Origin: Nemania diffusa
Lineage: Eukaryota; Ascomycota; Sordariomycetes; Xylariales; Xylariaceae
DNA length: 64,000 bases
Direction of reading: 5' to 3'
Assembly (NCBI GenBank): GCA_038501195.1
Contig: JBBPUQ010000006.1
Location: forward strand, 4,559,383 to 4,623,382
The position numbers and the translations under genes were made by a program. A model generated the notes under the pieces. It saw only the letters and a list, made by a program, of their open reading frames with translations, was not told where the DNA came from and did not search any database. Positions within the stretch are counted from its first letter, which is position 1; the number at the start of each line of letters is the position of its first letter. Of this stretch, positions 1 through 14,244 are shown in pieces.

Positions 1-270
1 GGTAATAAAACTAATATAGTATTTGCGCGGTTTAGTGCAACTATAGTTTATTATTTCAAAGATAATATTTTTATTTCCTTTTTATTATTTTTTACTAGCT
101 GTGCTTATGTTATAATTAAAAAAATATAAATAATATTAAAGTAAAATTTTAAATAATAGTTATAAAAATATAACATTTTTATAACTTTTTAAATATTAAT
201 TTAATTGTTTTTTTTATTAAGTTAAAAGTTTAAAATATATTAAATATATATTTTTTTTATAATATATATT
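1..270. other. AT-rich left edge, no gene seen
   Basis: The first 120 bases keep more G and C than the DNA that follows (for example GCGCGG near 27-32 and TAGCTGTGC near 97-105). This could be the edge of a less mutated segment lying outside the window. I find no reading frame, RNA gene or repeat copy here. Confidence 0.5.
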
Positions 271-275
271 ATATT

Positions 276-618
276 TATAATAATTTATATAAACTATTAA
301 CTTTTATATTTATTTTATTAATTATAAACTAAGATTTATATATTTTATTATAATATAATTTTGCGATTTTTATTAATTTATAAAAACTACGATTTTTAAA
401 ATGATTTATTTTAAATAATTTATTTTATAAAACTTATTTTAAAAAAACTTTTATTAAATTTTATAGTTTTATTTATAATTTCATTTGCAGTTTTATATAT
501 TTATATATTGTATATAAAATATATATATAATTTAGTTTTTTTTTTATTTTTTTTTATTTTAAAGTTTTTAATTAATAAAATTATTTAATTAATTTTTATA
601 TTTTTTATAACTATAATA
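276..618. repeat. left LTR of element 1
   Basis: It aligns base by base with 4753-5093 with about 2 bp of length difference. Most mismatches are C versus T or G versus A, for example TTTTGCGATTTTT here against TTTTATAATTTTT in the right LTR, as expected for RIP acting separately on two copies. It keeps GCG near 363-365 and CATTTGCAG near 482-490. Confidence 0.8.
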
Positions 619-3600
619 TTATTTTAAAATTATTTTTTATTTATTAATAAATATTTAATTTAAATATATAATTATTTTTTATTTTATATAATTTATATAT
701 AATAAATAAAACTATTTTAATTATATATTTAAAATAAAACTATTAATATAATATATTATTTATATTTTTAAAAATAATATTACTATTTAAAAATTTAAAA
801 TTAAACTTAAAAATTAATTAAATTTATTTAATTAATTAATTATAACTTTAATTGTTATTTTATTTATTATTTTATTATTTATAAAACTTATTAATAATAA
901 AAATATATTTTATAAATTAACTTTATATTAATAATTTAAAATAGTAAATTAAAATAATAGTAATAACTTTAAACAAAAAAAAAAACTTATTATTAAATAA
1001 AATATAATTATTATATAAAAAATTTAAATTGAATTTTTTTATTAATAAATAATAATATTATAAAAACAATTTAATTTAGTTATATTTTTTAAATATAAAT
1101 ATAAAAACAATATTTTTAAAAAAGTTTTAAATATTATTTTTTAATTTTATAATATAATTATATAGCTTATATTTAAAAAACTTTCGATTAAATTTAATAG
1201 TTAATATATTATTTATTAAAACAAAATTAAAATAAAAACTAAACATTTTAAAAAGTTTATTAATAATAAAAATAAATTTAATAATAAATTTAAAAAAAAT
1301 AAAACTACTTTTTATAATAAAAAAAATTAAATATATTATTTATTTTTTTAATTTAAAAAATCTACTTTATAATTAATAAAAACTTATTATTAATTTATTA
1401 TTTAATTATTTAATAATATAATTAAAATAATTTAAATATTAATTATTATTTATTATAATTTAAAATTTTAAAATTTAAATTATTAATATAAAAGTTATTG
1501 TTTAATTAAAACAAAATTATATAAATAACTTAAATTAAATTTATTAAAAAAAACTTAATATATTTAATAAATTAATTTCGATTTAATATATTATAAAAAT
1601 ATTTAATATTAATTAAATAATTAATATTAACGCTTTATATAAAAAACAATAAAAAATTTTTAATAATAAATTAATATTGTTTTTATTTAATAAAAATTTA
1701 AACTATATTAAATTAATAAAATAATTAATATTTAAAAAATTAATTTATTTAAAATTTTTTTTTTTAAAATTTAATTAATTAAAATATTATTATTTTAATT
1801 TAATTATAATATAATTTTTAAATTTAACAACAAATTTAAAAATAATAGTTTTATATAATATTATATATTAGTTTAATATATTTTTTTTAAAAAAAAAATA
1901 ATAAAAAAACTATTAAAACTAAAATTTATTAAATTAAATATAAATTTAAATATAATATTTATTTTATTTATATTTAAATTTTATTTAATTAATAAAAAGT
2001 TTTATATTAATTTTTAATAAAAAAACTAATTTTTAAAAAATTAAATTAGTTTAATTTTTAATTTTAAAAATATATTATTTAATTATTATAAATTAAAAAT
2101 ATATTTAAAATTTAATATTATTAAAATTTTTAATTAATTATTATTAATAATTAAATTTTATTTTTTAATTATATTTTATATTAAATTAAAAACTTTTTAT
2201 TAAATAGTTTTATTATTTAATTTAAAAATAAAATTTATATAATAATAAAATTTTATTAATATTTAATTTTATAATTTATTTAATTAATTTATTAATATAT
2301 ATATTAATAATATTTTAATTTATTTTAATAAAATTTTAAAATTTTAAAAACAATATAAAAAAATAATATATTATTTATATAAAATTAATTTTTAAAAAAA
2401 TATATATAAATTTTATTTTAAAATTATTATAATTAATTATTTAAATATAATTTTAAAAATTAATTAAAATATTAAAATAAACTTAAAAAAAATTAAAGCA
2501 ATTTTAAATTAAAAATTTAAAAACTTTAAAATTATAATATCGATTTAATTGTTTTTAAAAGTTTATAATTTTATAAAAATATTTATTTATTATATTAATA
2601 ATATTTTTAAATTATTTATATAATTATTAAAAAGAAATTATAAATAAAAGTTAAAATTAAAATAATAAAAAATTTTTAAAATAATAAAAAAGCTAATTAT
2701 ATTAATTTTAATATTAATTTTTTTTTAATTTAAATTTTTAATATATATTAAAATAAATATTTTATATAATATAATTAAAAAAACTATTTAATAAAAATAA
2801 AAAAATAAAAAATAAAAATTTATTAATTACTTTTTAAAAATTATAATTTTATATAAATAAATTTATTTAATTTAAAATTAAAAAATATTAATAATAATAT
2901 AAATTTTTAAATATTATTATTTTAAATTATTAAATATATAATTTTAAATAATTATTAATTATTAAATATTAATTTATTAATTAATTAAAAAAACTTTTTT
3001 AATAAAATAAATTAAATAAATAAACTTTTTAAATAATTTTAATATTATTTTTTAATATAAAAAAAAACAATATTATAATTAATATATTTTTTTAAAAAAT
3101 AGTTAATTTATTAATAATTAAAGTTTAAAAATAAATAAAAAAAAATTTTATATTTATTAAATTAAATATAATTAAAAACTTTATAATTATTTTATAATTT
3201 ATTAAAATTAAAATATTAATTATAAAAAATATAAATTTAATTAATTTAATTTTTTTAAAAAATATAGTTTAAAATTTAAAAAATTATAATAAAAAAATTA
3301 TAATATTAAAAATTATTATAAATAAAATAATTTTGTTTTAAATTATTTTATTATAAAAAATATATAAATTAATATTATTAATTTATTAAAATAAAATTAT
3401 TATTTGTTTTTTTTTTAAAAAGATTTATATTAATATATTAATAATTATTATAAATATAAATATAATAAAAAAATAAAAAAAACTTTTTTAAACTATTATA
3501 TTTAATATTTATATAATAAAATATTTAAAAATATATAATAATAAATAATAAAAATATATTTTTAAATTAATATAAATATAATTATATTTAAATATTTATT

Positions 3601-4752
3601 AATAAATTTAATAAAATTATTATTATTTTATTTAATTAAAAAATAAACAATATAAAAAAACTAATATTAAAATATTATTATACATTATATTATATTTTTA
3701 ATATATTAAAAATTTAAATTTTTAAAAATATTAAATTATTTATTTTAAAATTTATAAAAATATTAAATATAAATAAAATAATATTTATTATTTATAAATA
3801 TAAAATATTATAAAAAAAATAAATTATAATTTAAATTAAAAATTATATTTTTATATAAATAAATATTAAAATAATTAAAATATATATTTATTAATTTTAA
3901 ATTTTATTTATAAGTTTTTATAATATTTAATAATTAATATAATATTTTTAAAAATAATATTTAAAATTAAATTTTAAAATTATTTAATTTATATATTAAA
4001 AAAAATTTTTTATATAAATAAACAAATTAAATAAATATAAAAATTAATTAATTAAAAATAATAAATTTTAAAATTTATATATAAAATTATTAAAATTATA
4101 TAAAAAAATCAAAAAATTTAAATTAATAAAAAATAAAAACTTATTAATTTTTTTAAATATAATAAAATATTTTTATATAAAAAAAACTTTTTAATATATA
4201 TTTTAATAATTTATTTTAATTTATAATATTTTAAATTATTTAAAGTTTTTAAATAACAAAAATATAATTATAAATTAAATATATTAAATTTATATAAAAA
4301 AAAAAACTTATTTTATATAAATAAATTAAAAAAAATAAATAATAATTTATTATTATAATAATTATAAATTTTATTATTAATTAAAATAATTAATAATAAA
4401 TTAAAATTTAAAATAAATTAAATATTTATATTAAAAACTTTTAATAAAATTAAAAAATTATAATATTAAATTTTATAAAAAAATTATAATTTTAATAATA
4501 TTTAATATTTTATAAAAGATTTTAAAAATATATTTATAATATTAAATTATTATTATTTAAATAAATTAATTAAATTAAAACTATTAATTAAATTATAATA
4601 TTAAATAAAAATAATAATTATTAATAAATTTATAAAAAAATATAAAAATAATAATAAAATATTTAATTTAAATATTAAAATTAAATTTAAATATTATATT
4701 TAATTAATTTTAATTTAATTTATATTAAATTTATAATTTTTTAAAAAAATAA
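619..4752. other. interior of LTR element 1, no readable coding sequence
   Basis: About 4.1 kb of almost pure A/T with rare G or C. Stop codons are dense in every frame. A primer-binding site, polypurine tract or pol motif cannot be recognised after this level of mutation. Confidence 0.6.
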
Positions 4753-5093
4753 TATAATAATTTATATAAATTATTAATTTTTATATTTATTTTATTAATT
4801 ATAAATTAAAACTTATATATTTTATTAAAATATAATTTTATAATTTTTATTAATTTATAAAAATTATAATTTTTAAAATAATTTATTTTAAAAAATTTAT
4901 TTTATAAAATTTATTTTAAAAAAACTTTAATTAAACTTTATAATTTAATTTATAACTTTATTTATAATTTTATATATTTATATATTTTATATAATATATA
5001 TATATAATTTAATTTTTATTTTTTTCTTTTATTTTAAAGTTTTTAATTAATAAAATTATTTAATTAACTTTTATATTTTTTATAATTATAATA
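4753..5093. repeat. right LTR of element 1
   Basis: It is the partner of 276-618. It is more fully mutated than the left copy, with only scattered C and G left. It is followed directly by ATATT, matching the bases before the left LTR. Confidence 0.8.
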
Positions 5094-5098
5094 ATATT

Positions 5099-5347
5099 AA
5101 ATTTATTTTAAATAATATATTATATATTTTAAATATATATATTAATATTAAAATAAAAAATAAATATTTATTATAAATAAAATTTTTATAATAAAGTTTT
5201 TTATATATAAACTTTTTTATTTAATATAAAATTAATTATATTTTATATAAATTTTAAAATATAAATTATTATAATAAATTAAAATTTAATAGTTATAAAT
5301 ATATATTATTTATAATTTAATTTAAAAATAAATTTTTTTTTAATATA
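5099..5347. other. spacer between the two LTR elements
   Basis: About 250 bp of AT-rich DNA between the target duplication of element 1 and the left LTR of element 2. Nothing recognisable was seen. Confidence 0.5.
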
Positions 5348-5588
5348 TATATTATTATATAAAGCTTATAAAAAAAGCAGAGTTTTAAATAAATAAAGCT
5401 ATATTATATAAAAAATCTACAAATAAAAAAAAAAAAAAAAAGATTAAAAATTTTTTTATAAAAAAATTATTTATATATATATATATAAAGCGGTTTAAAA
5501 TAGCAATAAATAAAGTTATTTATTTTATTTAATAATAAAATTACTTAAGTTATTTAAATAATTAAATTAATATTAATTAATTATAATT
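5348..5588. repeat. left LTR of element 2
   Basis: It shares a long ordered set of landmarks with 11733-11971: ATTATTATATAAA at the start, an A-run of about 17 bases, a TATATATATATAAAGCG block, TAAATAAAGTTATTTATTTTATT and a TTAATTAATTATAATT end. Differences are mostly transitions. Confidence 0.75.
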
Positions 5589-7502
5589 ACTTTTTTTTTT
5601 TTTAAAAAAAAATAATTTATTTATAAGTTATAAAAATTAAATATATAAACTTTAATTAACTACTTTTTAACAAAAAAAAAATCGCTTTAAATATTTATTA
5701 TATTATTAATTGCTTTATTTTTTTTTTTTTAAATTATAATATAGTTTTTTATATATTAATATTATTGTTTTTTTTAATATTATATTTTAAATATATTTTT
5801 TATATGTTTTTTTTTTTTTTATAAAATTAATAAATTATTATTTTTATAAAACTTTTTAATAATATTATTTTAAATTATTTATAACTAATTATTTAATTTT
5901 AATAAAAATTTAACTATATTTAAATTATTATTATAAAATTTTTTTAATAATATAAAGTTATTTTAAAAGTTTTTAATATAATATTATTTATTATTAATAT
6001 TTTAACTTTTTTAATTAATTTAATATTATAATTTTTAATAATATAATTATATTATATATATTTTTTTTATTTTAAATTTTTTTTTATTTTTAAATTTAAA
6101 TATTTTATTTTTAAAATTATTGTTTTTTTAATTTATTAATAAATTATTGAAATATTTTTATAATTGATTAATATAATATTAATTAATTATTTTTTATAAA
6201 AAAAAAACTTATAATATAAATATATTATTATTTTTTTTAAAGATTTTATATATTTATTATATTATTAAATAATTAAATTTATTTAAAAGTTTATTAACTA
6301 TTTAAAATTATTATTTTTTTAATATAAATATATAATTATTTATATTAAAATTAAAATTTTAAAATTTTTTATTAATTTATATAATTATATAATATTTTAT
6401 ATATTTTAGTTTTTTTTTATAAAATTTATAAATTATATAATTTTTTATATTTTATTTTAAATATTAAATTATAATATTTTTTTAGTTATTAATAAATATT
6501 TTAGTTTTTTTTAAATTATATAATTTTTTTAATTAAAATAAAATAATATTAAAAAATTTATTTTAATTTTATAAAAAAAGAATTTTATAAATTTATAAAA
6601 TAATAATAGTTATATATAAATTATTATAAAAATTTATTTAAATTAATTATTTTAATAATAATTGATATAAAACTAAAACTATTAATTTAAATATTTATTT
6701 ATAATTTTAATTTATTTTATAGTTTTATAATAATTTATAAAAATTAAAATATATTAAATTTTTATAATTTTATATAATTTATTTATAAAAATAAATATAA
6801 ATTAAAATTTTATATTAAAAATTAATATAATTAATATTTTAAAAACTTTAAAAAAACTTTTATAATATATTTATATAGCATTTTTTATAATTATTTATAT
6901 AATATATAATATAATTTATATTTTTTTTTTAATTGATTTATTATAATTAATATATTATTATAATTATATTTATTTTTAAATATTTATTTAAAATTTACAA
7001 CTAAATATTTTTAAATATAATTTAAAAAAAAAAAAAAAAGAATTTATTAAATATTTTATTATATAAAATTTTTATAAAATAATATTTTATATAATTAAAA
7101 ATATATATATTATAATATTTTTTAAATTTAAATTATTAATAATATTTTATAAAAAGTTTATATATTTTTTTTTTTTTTAAATATATAATAAATATTTTAT
7201 TATATATTTTTTAAATAAATTAAATATATAAATATAAAAAATTAAAAATTATAAATTTTTTTTTATAAATAATTAAACTATTAATTAATTATTATAAATT
7301 ATTTTTGTTAGTAAAAGTTTTTTTATAATAAATTTTTATATTAAAGTTTTTTTTATTTTTTTTTAAATATTTTTATAATTAATTAAAAATTTAACAAAAC
7401 TTTTATTATTTTTTATAGCTTTATAATAAATAATTTAACTTAAAATATTATTTATATAAATATATTATAAACTATATTATTTAATAATTAAAAAATTATT
7501 AA

Positions 7503-7542
<40 letters not shown>

Positions 7543-10500
7543 TAAAATTTTTATGTTTTTTTATTAAAACATTAATTAATATATTTTTTTTTTTAAAATA
7601 ATAAATAATATAAAAATTATATTTTATTAATAGTTTTATTTATTTTATTTATTATAAATTTAAATATTATTTTTAATTAAAATATTTTAAAACTTAATAA
7701 TTTATTATTATTAAAAAAAGTTTAATATAACTATTAATTAATTTAAATCGTTATTTTTTAAAAGTTAAAAATATTATAAATATTTTTTTATTAAAAATTT
7801 TATAATTTAATTTAATATTATATAAAATTTTAAAATAATATATAATAAAATATTAATTATTTTTATATTTTTAAAATAAAATATTTATAATTATATTATT
7901 AAAAATATTAGTTTTAATTTTAATAAATAAATTATATTTATAATATTATAATATTAAATAAAATATAAAAGTTTTTTTTAATTATAAAAATATTTAATTA
8001 TAGTTATTAATTTATATAAAAGTTATTTCTTTTTTATTAATTATATTATAAAACTAATAATTTAATTATAATTTTTTATAAACTTTTTATAAAAATTATA
8101 AAATTTTAAAAAAAACTACATTTTTTTTATAATTATAAAAACTTTTTAATTTTTTATTACTTTTATTTTAATTAAATCAATTTATATATTATTTATATTA
8201 ATAATATATTTTAAAAATTTAATTTTTATAATATAAAATTTAAACTTTTTTAAATTTATTTAAAATTTTATAATATATAATTATTATAATATTATTTATA
8301 TATATTTTTAATAATTTTTTAAATTAATTAAATAAATAAATATATTATTTATATATATATTATAAAAATTATTTAAATAATTAAATAATATATTATTAAT
8401 ATATTTTTAAAATATAATAAAGCTATTAATAAAACTAAATAAAAATATTTTATATTTAAAAAATTTATAATAAATATTAAAAATTATTAAATTTTTTTAT
8501 TTAAATTTTATATATATTTAATTAAATATTTATTTTATATTTAATTTAATAAAGATATTAACTTTAATAAATTATAAAAATATTTTTCTAATTAAAAATA
8601 AAAAATATTTGTTTTTTTTATTAATTTATTAAATTTTTAATAATTTATATAAAATTTAAGCTTTTTTTTTAGTTTTTTTATAAATAATATAAAAAAAATA
8701 TAATATATATTATTAAATTTAATAAATTTTTTATATAAATTATTAATTAAATATTTATAAATAATTTTTAATTTATTTAATAATATTTTATATAAAAAGT
8801 TATATTAAAAATTATTAAAAGTTTTATTTTTAATAAATTTTATTTTATAATTTATTTTAAATTAATAAAATAAAAAAATATTAAAATTTATTTTATTAAA
8901 TATATTTAATAAATTATAATATTTTTTAAAAATTATTTATAAAGTTTTTTTATAAAGTTTTTTTTTTTTATTAAAAAAAACTTTTTTTTTATTATTAATA
9001 AATTTATCGATTTTATAAATAATTATAATTTATATTTTTTATATAAAACTATTATATTAAATATAACTGTAATAATATTAGCTATTTTTATTAAAAATTT
9101 AACTTTATATTATTTTAATTTAATTTATTATATTTTATAAAAATTTAAACTATTAACTTTTTAATATAAAGTAATTTTTTTATTTTTTTTAAGTTTTTTT
9201 TTTTTTAATTTTATAAAAAAAATCAACTTATTATTTAAATTATATTATATTTTAGCTATATTTTTTTTAGCAAAATTAAATTACTTAATAATCGAAATTT
9301 AAAATATTATTTAACTTTTTTTAATATTTTTTTATTAATATAATTATTATTTCTTTTTTTTAAAAAGTTTTATATTTTAATAATTAATATTTATTTAATA
9401 TTTAAAATTTATAAACTATATTTTTATTTAATTTATATTTAAATTTTAATTAAAATATTAATTAAAAAGATAATCAAATAAAAATATTAATTTATATTTT
9501 TAGCAATTAAAAAATATATTATATTTTTAAAACTAAAGTTTTTTAATAATTATTTTATATATTTAAAAAAATATTATTATTAAAAATATATTTTTAAACT
9601 TTTTTTTTTATATTTATAAAAATATTAATAAAGCAATTTTAATACTTTGTTTTTTTTGCTATTATATTTAAAAATTAATTAAAAATAAAATTAAATAATT
9701 ATAAAAAGATTTAATATTTTTTTAATTTTTTTTATAAATAATATATTTATATTTATATATATATTTATTTTTATATTTTTAAAAAAATCTTTAACAATTA
9801 ATAAAAATTTATTACTATTTATAATATATATATATAATAAAAGTTATTTTTTTAAATATTTATTTATTAAGTTTAATTTATTAATTATATAATCTTTTTA
9901 TAATATTTTTTTTAAATAAAAATTTAATTTGTTTAAAGTTATTTTTTTAATATTTTTTTTTTTTTTAGTTTTTTTTATAACATTTTTTAAAACTTTTATT
10001 TTATTATAAAAACTAATAAATATAGTTATAATATTTTATAAATATATTTTTTTTTAATATTATTTAATAAATAGTTTTTTAAAATATGTTTTTTTTATTA
10101 ATAGTTAAAACATTTATTTTTTTTTATTAGCTTTAACAATTTAAAATTATTTAAAATATTATAGCTTTAAATTATTAAAGTTTTAATATTATTGTTATTA
10201 ATTTTAATATTATTATAAATAATATATTAATTAAATTTATTTATATTATTAAAAAAAATTAATTAATTAATTTTATATTTAATATTATATTTTTAATTAT
10301 TTATATATATTTAATAAACTAGTTAAATATAAAGTTTAATATATTAATTAAAAAAATATTATTATTTAAATAAGTAGGAAAAATATTTAATAGTTTATTA
10401 AATAATTTGTTTTTAAAATGCTTTTTTTATTTCTTTTTTTTTAATTTAGTTTTTTTAATTAATTAAATAAAATTAATTTTAAAATTAAAAAAAATAGCTA

Positions 10501-11732
10501 AAATATAATTATTAAAATCGAAAAACCTTTATTTTAATTTAGATTTTTTGCTAACATTTATATTTTTATAGCTTTTTTTTAAATAGTTAAAAAATATTTC
10601 AATAATAATTAATTAATTAAAATAACTTTTAATTAAATATAAAAATAAATATTTAATAATTTTATTAATAATATAAACTTTAATATTAATTATTTTTATA
10701 ATATTATTAATAAATTAATTTTTATTAATAATTAATTAACTGTTTATAATATATAGCTATATTTCGAATTTAATATTATTTTTATTTTTGTTATTATAAA
10801 AAATAAATATAAATATTTTAATTAATTTATAAAACTTTCTATTTATTTAAATCAATTTTAAAATATTACTTCAATAAAAAAATAAACCAATAATATATTA
10901 ATTAGTTTTATTTAATAGTTTTTAAATATAATTATATTTAATAATAGCTATTTTTAACTTTTAAAATAAATAATTAATAATTTATTTAAAATAAAAATTA
11001 AAAATAAGTTTTTTTTTATTGTTTTTTATTAAACAGTTTAATTGTTTTTTTATATTAATTATAATTTTATTAAATCTTTTAATTTAATTAATAAAAATTT
11101 TTATATATTAAATAAATAATATAGCTAAATTATATAAATTTTTAATTTATTAATAATATGTTATTATTATTAAAAACTTAATTTTTATTTTTTAAAACAA
11201 AATATTAAAATATTTAATTAAATTAACAAAAGTATTTTTATTAATTAATTTATTAAATTTAAACTAAGTTTTTTCTTTTAATAAAATAATAAAAATAAAA
11301 AAAAAAGCAATTTTATTAAGCTTATATAATTTAGCAATATATTTTTTTAATAAATAGTTAATTTTTTAAAAAAAGTTTTTTTAATTTAAAAAATAATATT
11401 AATATATAAAAAAAAAGTTTTATATTTAATTTTAAAAGCTTTTTATTAAAAAAACTAATATAATTAATTTATTATTATTTTTAATTTTTATAATAATTAA
11501 AATATATTTAAATATTAATTTTTATATAAAAAGTTAAAAAAAGCTATTTATTATTTATAATTATAAATAATTATAATTTATTAAAAGTTAAATTAATTTA
11601 TTTTTTAATTTGCTATTTAAAAATAATATATTTTTTAAATATTAATATTATTATAACAATTAATTATAATTTAATTTTTTTATAAAAAATATTTAAAAAT
11701 AGTTTTTATATTTTATAAATATAAATAATTTA
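5589..11732. other. interior of LTR element 2
   Basis: About 6.1 kb with increasing residual G/C toward the right (9.0-11.6 kb). Frames contain many TAA stops on both strands. A run of 31 T lies at 7506-7536. One frame near 10.5-11.1 kb gives a continuous but stop-rich reading on either strand, and I could not match it to a retrotransposon domain, so orientation is undecided. Confidence 0.5.
7506..7536. repeat. poly-T run, 31 bases
   Basis: Uninterrupted T homopolymer inside LTR element 2. It may be a mutated pyrimidine tract, since CT-rich sequence becomes poly-T under RIP, or a slippage product. Confidence 0.9.
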
Positions 11733-11971
11733 TGAATTATTATATAAAACTTAGAAAAAAAACAAAGCTTTAAATAAATAAAATTATATTATATAAAAAA
11801 TTTATAAATAAAAAAAAAAAAAAAAATTAGAAATTTTTTTAAAAAAACATTATTTATATATATATATATAAAGCGATTTAAAATAACAGTAAATAAAGTT
11901 ATTTATTTTATTAAATAATAAAACTATTTAATTTATTTAAATAATTAAATTAATATTAATTAATTATAATT
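11733..11971. repeat. right LTR of element 2
   Basis: It is the partner of 5348-5588 and starts with an intact TG at 11733-11734. The AAAGCG landmark is kept near 11870-11875. The 3' boundary is uncertain by several bases because the flanking DNA is also AT-only. Confidence 0.75.
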
Positions 11972-12490
11972 TATATTATATTTTAAAATAATTAAATAAT
12001 TTAATATATATAGTTAATATAGTTTTAATAATTATTTAAAACTATATTTATAAATTAAATTTAATAATTTATATAATTTATAATATTATTTTTTTTTTAA
12101 ATTTTTAATATAAAGTTTTTTAAAAATAGTTTTATTTTTTTTTATATTTTTTTAAATATAATATAAATAATATTTAAATTTAATTATATTATAAAATTTA
12201 TAAAAAATAGTTTTATTTAATTATATTTTTATTATTTTTAAATTATTTATTTATAATATTTTTTAATATATTTTTATTATTTTTTTTAAATTTTTTTTTT
12301 ATGTTTTTTTTATTAATATATAATTTATTTTTTTATATATATTTTAATTTTATAAGTGTTTTTTTTAATTTTTTAATTTTATTTACAATTATTATTTTTT
12401 TTAATTATTTTAAAATATAAATAATATTAATTTAATTATTATTTTTTACTACTTTAATAATATTATATAAAAGTATTTTTTTTTTTTTTT

Positions 12491-12493
<3 letters not shown>

Positions 12494-12544
<51 letters not shown>
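12494..12544. repeat. poly-T run, 51 bases
   Basis: The longest homopolymer in the window. It is either a RIP-converted pyrimidine tract or the reverse-strand poly-A tail of a decayed non-LTR element. The flanks do not decide between these. Confidence 0.9.
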
Positions 12545-12547
<3 letters not shown>

Positions 12548-13093
12548 TTGTTTTTTTTTTAAATTATATTTGTTATTTTTTTTATTTTTATTATATTTAT
12601 ATTAATTTTATAATAAATAGTTTTTATTTTATTTTTATATAATTAAATTTTTTTTTTTTTTTGTTATATTTTTTTTTTTATTAAATTAAATTATATTTTA
12701 TTTAGTTTTTTTATTTTTATTTTATTTTTTTTTAATTTTAATACTTTTTTTTTTTAATTTTTTTAAATAAAAATAAACTATTATAAATAAAAACTTTTTT
12801 ATTATATAAAATTTTATAAATTTTTAGTTTTTTTTATATTTTAAAATAAATAATTTATAGTTTTTTTTTGATTTTTTTTTTATTAATAATAATAATATAT
12901 TTTTTATTTAAATAAAAATTTTTATAACTTTTATATAAATATAAAAAATAAGTTTTTTTTTTTTTTTTTTTTATATTTATTTATTTTATATTTATATATT
13001 ATTTATATTTTATATAAATATTAATAAATATTATTTTTTATATATAAATTTTATAAATAAATTTAATAATATTTATTTATTTATAAATAATTG

Positions 13094-13119
13094 TTTTTTT
13101 TTTTTTTTTTTTTTTTTTT
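13094..13119. repeat. poly-T run, 26 bases
   Basis: Second homopolymer of the T-biased stretch, preceded by TTG and followed by ATTTATT. Confidence 0.85.
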
Positions 13120-14040
13120 ATTTATTATTTTTATATAATTTTAATATATAATATAAATAATTAAAATATATTAAAAGCTTATTTTTATTATAAAAGTTTA
13201 TAATTTAATTTAATTTAATAAATTTTTGTTTTTTTTTATTAATTAATAATTAATATATATTTTTATTTAATTAAAAATTATATTAAAATATAATAATATT
13301 AATTATTAAATTTTATATTTAATAAATTTTTTATTATTTTTAATTTATTTTTTTTATTTTAATAATATAAAATAAATTTAAATTTTTAATTTATTATTTT
13401 TTAAATAATATATAGTTTTTTTATATTAAATAATTAAATTAAAATTAAAAAATATAAAATTAAATATTTATATTTAATTATAATGTTTTTAAATTATATA
13501 ATTAAAATTAAAAAATATATAAATAATTTAATAATTAAAAATATATTATTTTATATTAAAAGTTTTTATGAAAATTTTAATAAAATTAATAAATTTTTTA
13601 ATATTAATTTCAATAATATAAATTTATTTTATTATAGTTAAAATATTAAAAATTAAAATAAAAAAAGTAATTTATAACTTTTTTTATAATTTTAATTTAA
13701 TATAAAAAAAAGTAACTAAAATAAAAAATAAAAAAATTATTTTATTATTAATAAAAAAGTTTTAATATATATATATTAATTTAATATAATTAATTTAAAT
13801 TTTATTAATTTATTTTTAAATAAAAAATAGTTTTCTTTTTTGTTTTATTATTAATTAATATTAATAATTTATAATAAATTAATATATATAATTTATTAAA
13901 AAATATATAGTTTTTTTTTTTTTTTTTTTAATTTAATAATATTTTCATAATTAAAGCTAATATAATACTTTTTATATTTTAAATTTATTTTTAAATTAAT
14001 ATATTTTTTATTACTTTTATAAAATATTAAAAAATATATT

Positions 14041-14244
14041 AGCAAATATTTTTACATTTTTATTTTTATATTTTTAAACTTAATTTTTATATTTTAATTT
14101 TTATATTTTTACATTTATTTTATATTTTATTTTATAAGTTTAAATTAGCTATATTGTTTTTAGTATTGTTTTTTTAAATCTATATTAGTTTTTTTGCTAA
14201 TTGTTTTATTTAAAGTTTTTTATTAAATTTTTATTTTTAAATCT
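14041..14244. repeat. extra 204-bp tandem copy at the edge of duplication A
   Basis: It begins AGCAAATATTTTTACATTTT, and 204 bp later (14245) a second unit begins AGCAAATATTTTTGTATTTT. Both run through the same order of words to TTTTATTTTTAAATCT. Copy B of the large duplication has only one such unit, so this is a local tandem copy present only at copy A. Confidence 0.75.

Larger units (their letters stand above)
276..5093. mobile_element. RIP-degraded LTR retrotransposon 1
   Basis: Two direct repeats of about 342 bp (276-618 and 4753-5093) flank about 4.13 kb of internal DNA. Both begin with TA and end with TA, which is what RIP would make of the canonical TG...CA LTR ends. The five bases before the left LTR (271-275) and after the right LTR (5094-5098) are both ATATT, consistent with a 5-bp target-site duplication, although a chance match is not rare in AT-only DNA. 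The total of about 4.8 kb is short for a complete Copia or Gypsy element. The interior has almost no G or C left, so gag and pol cannot be recognised and the superfamily and orientation stay open. The left LTR keeps more G/C than the right one, so the two were mutated unequally. Confidence 0.8.
5348..11971. mobile_element. RIP-degraded LTR retrotransposon 2
   Basis: Two direct repeats of about 240 bp (5348-5588 and 11733-11971) enclose about 6.1 kb, giving a 6.6-kb element, a normal size for an intact LTR retrotransposon. The right LTR begins TGAATTATTATATAAA and the left TATATTATTATATAAA, so the canonical TG survives in one copy and appears as RIP-type TA in the other. The LTR ends are less clear than those of element 1 and I could not fix a target duplication. 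The interior keeps scattered C and G, mainly at 9.0-11.6 kb, but I could not identify reverse transcriptase, integrase or gag with confidence on either strand. Confidence 0.72.
11972..14040. other. T-rich intergenic stretch with homopolymers
   Basis: About 2 kb of AT-rich DNA between LTR element 2 and the duplication copy A, strongly biased to T on the plus strand from about 12100 to 13150. It includes poly-T runs of 51 (12494-12544) and 26 (13094-13119). The bias could mark the complement of a poly-A tail or a former CT-rich region. No gene is visible. Confidence 0.5.

Noticed and set aside
10300..11160. Retrotransposon pol in LTR element 2
   Set aside because: Both strands give stop-rich continuous readings, but no reverse transcriptase, RNase H or integrase motif could be placed with confidence.
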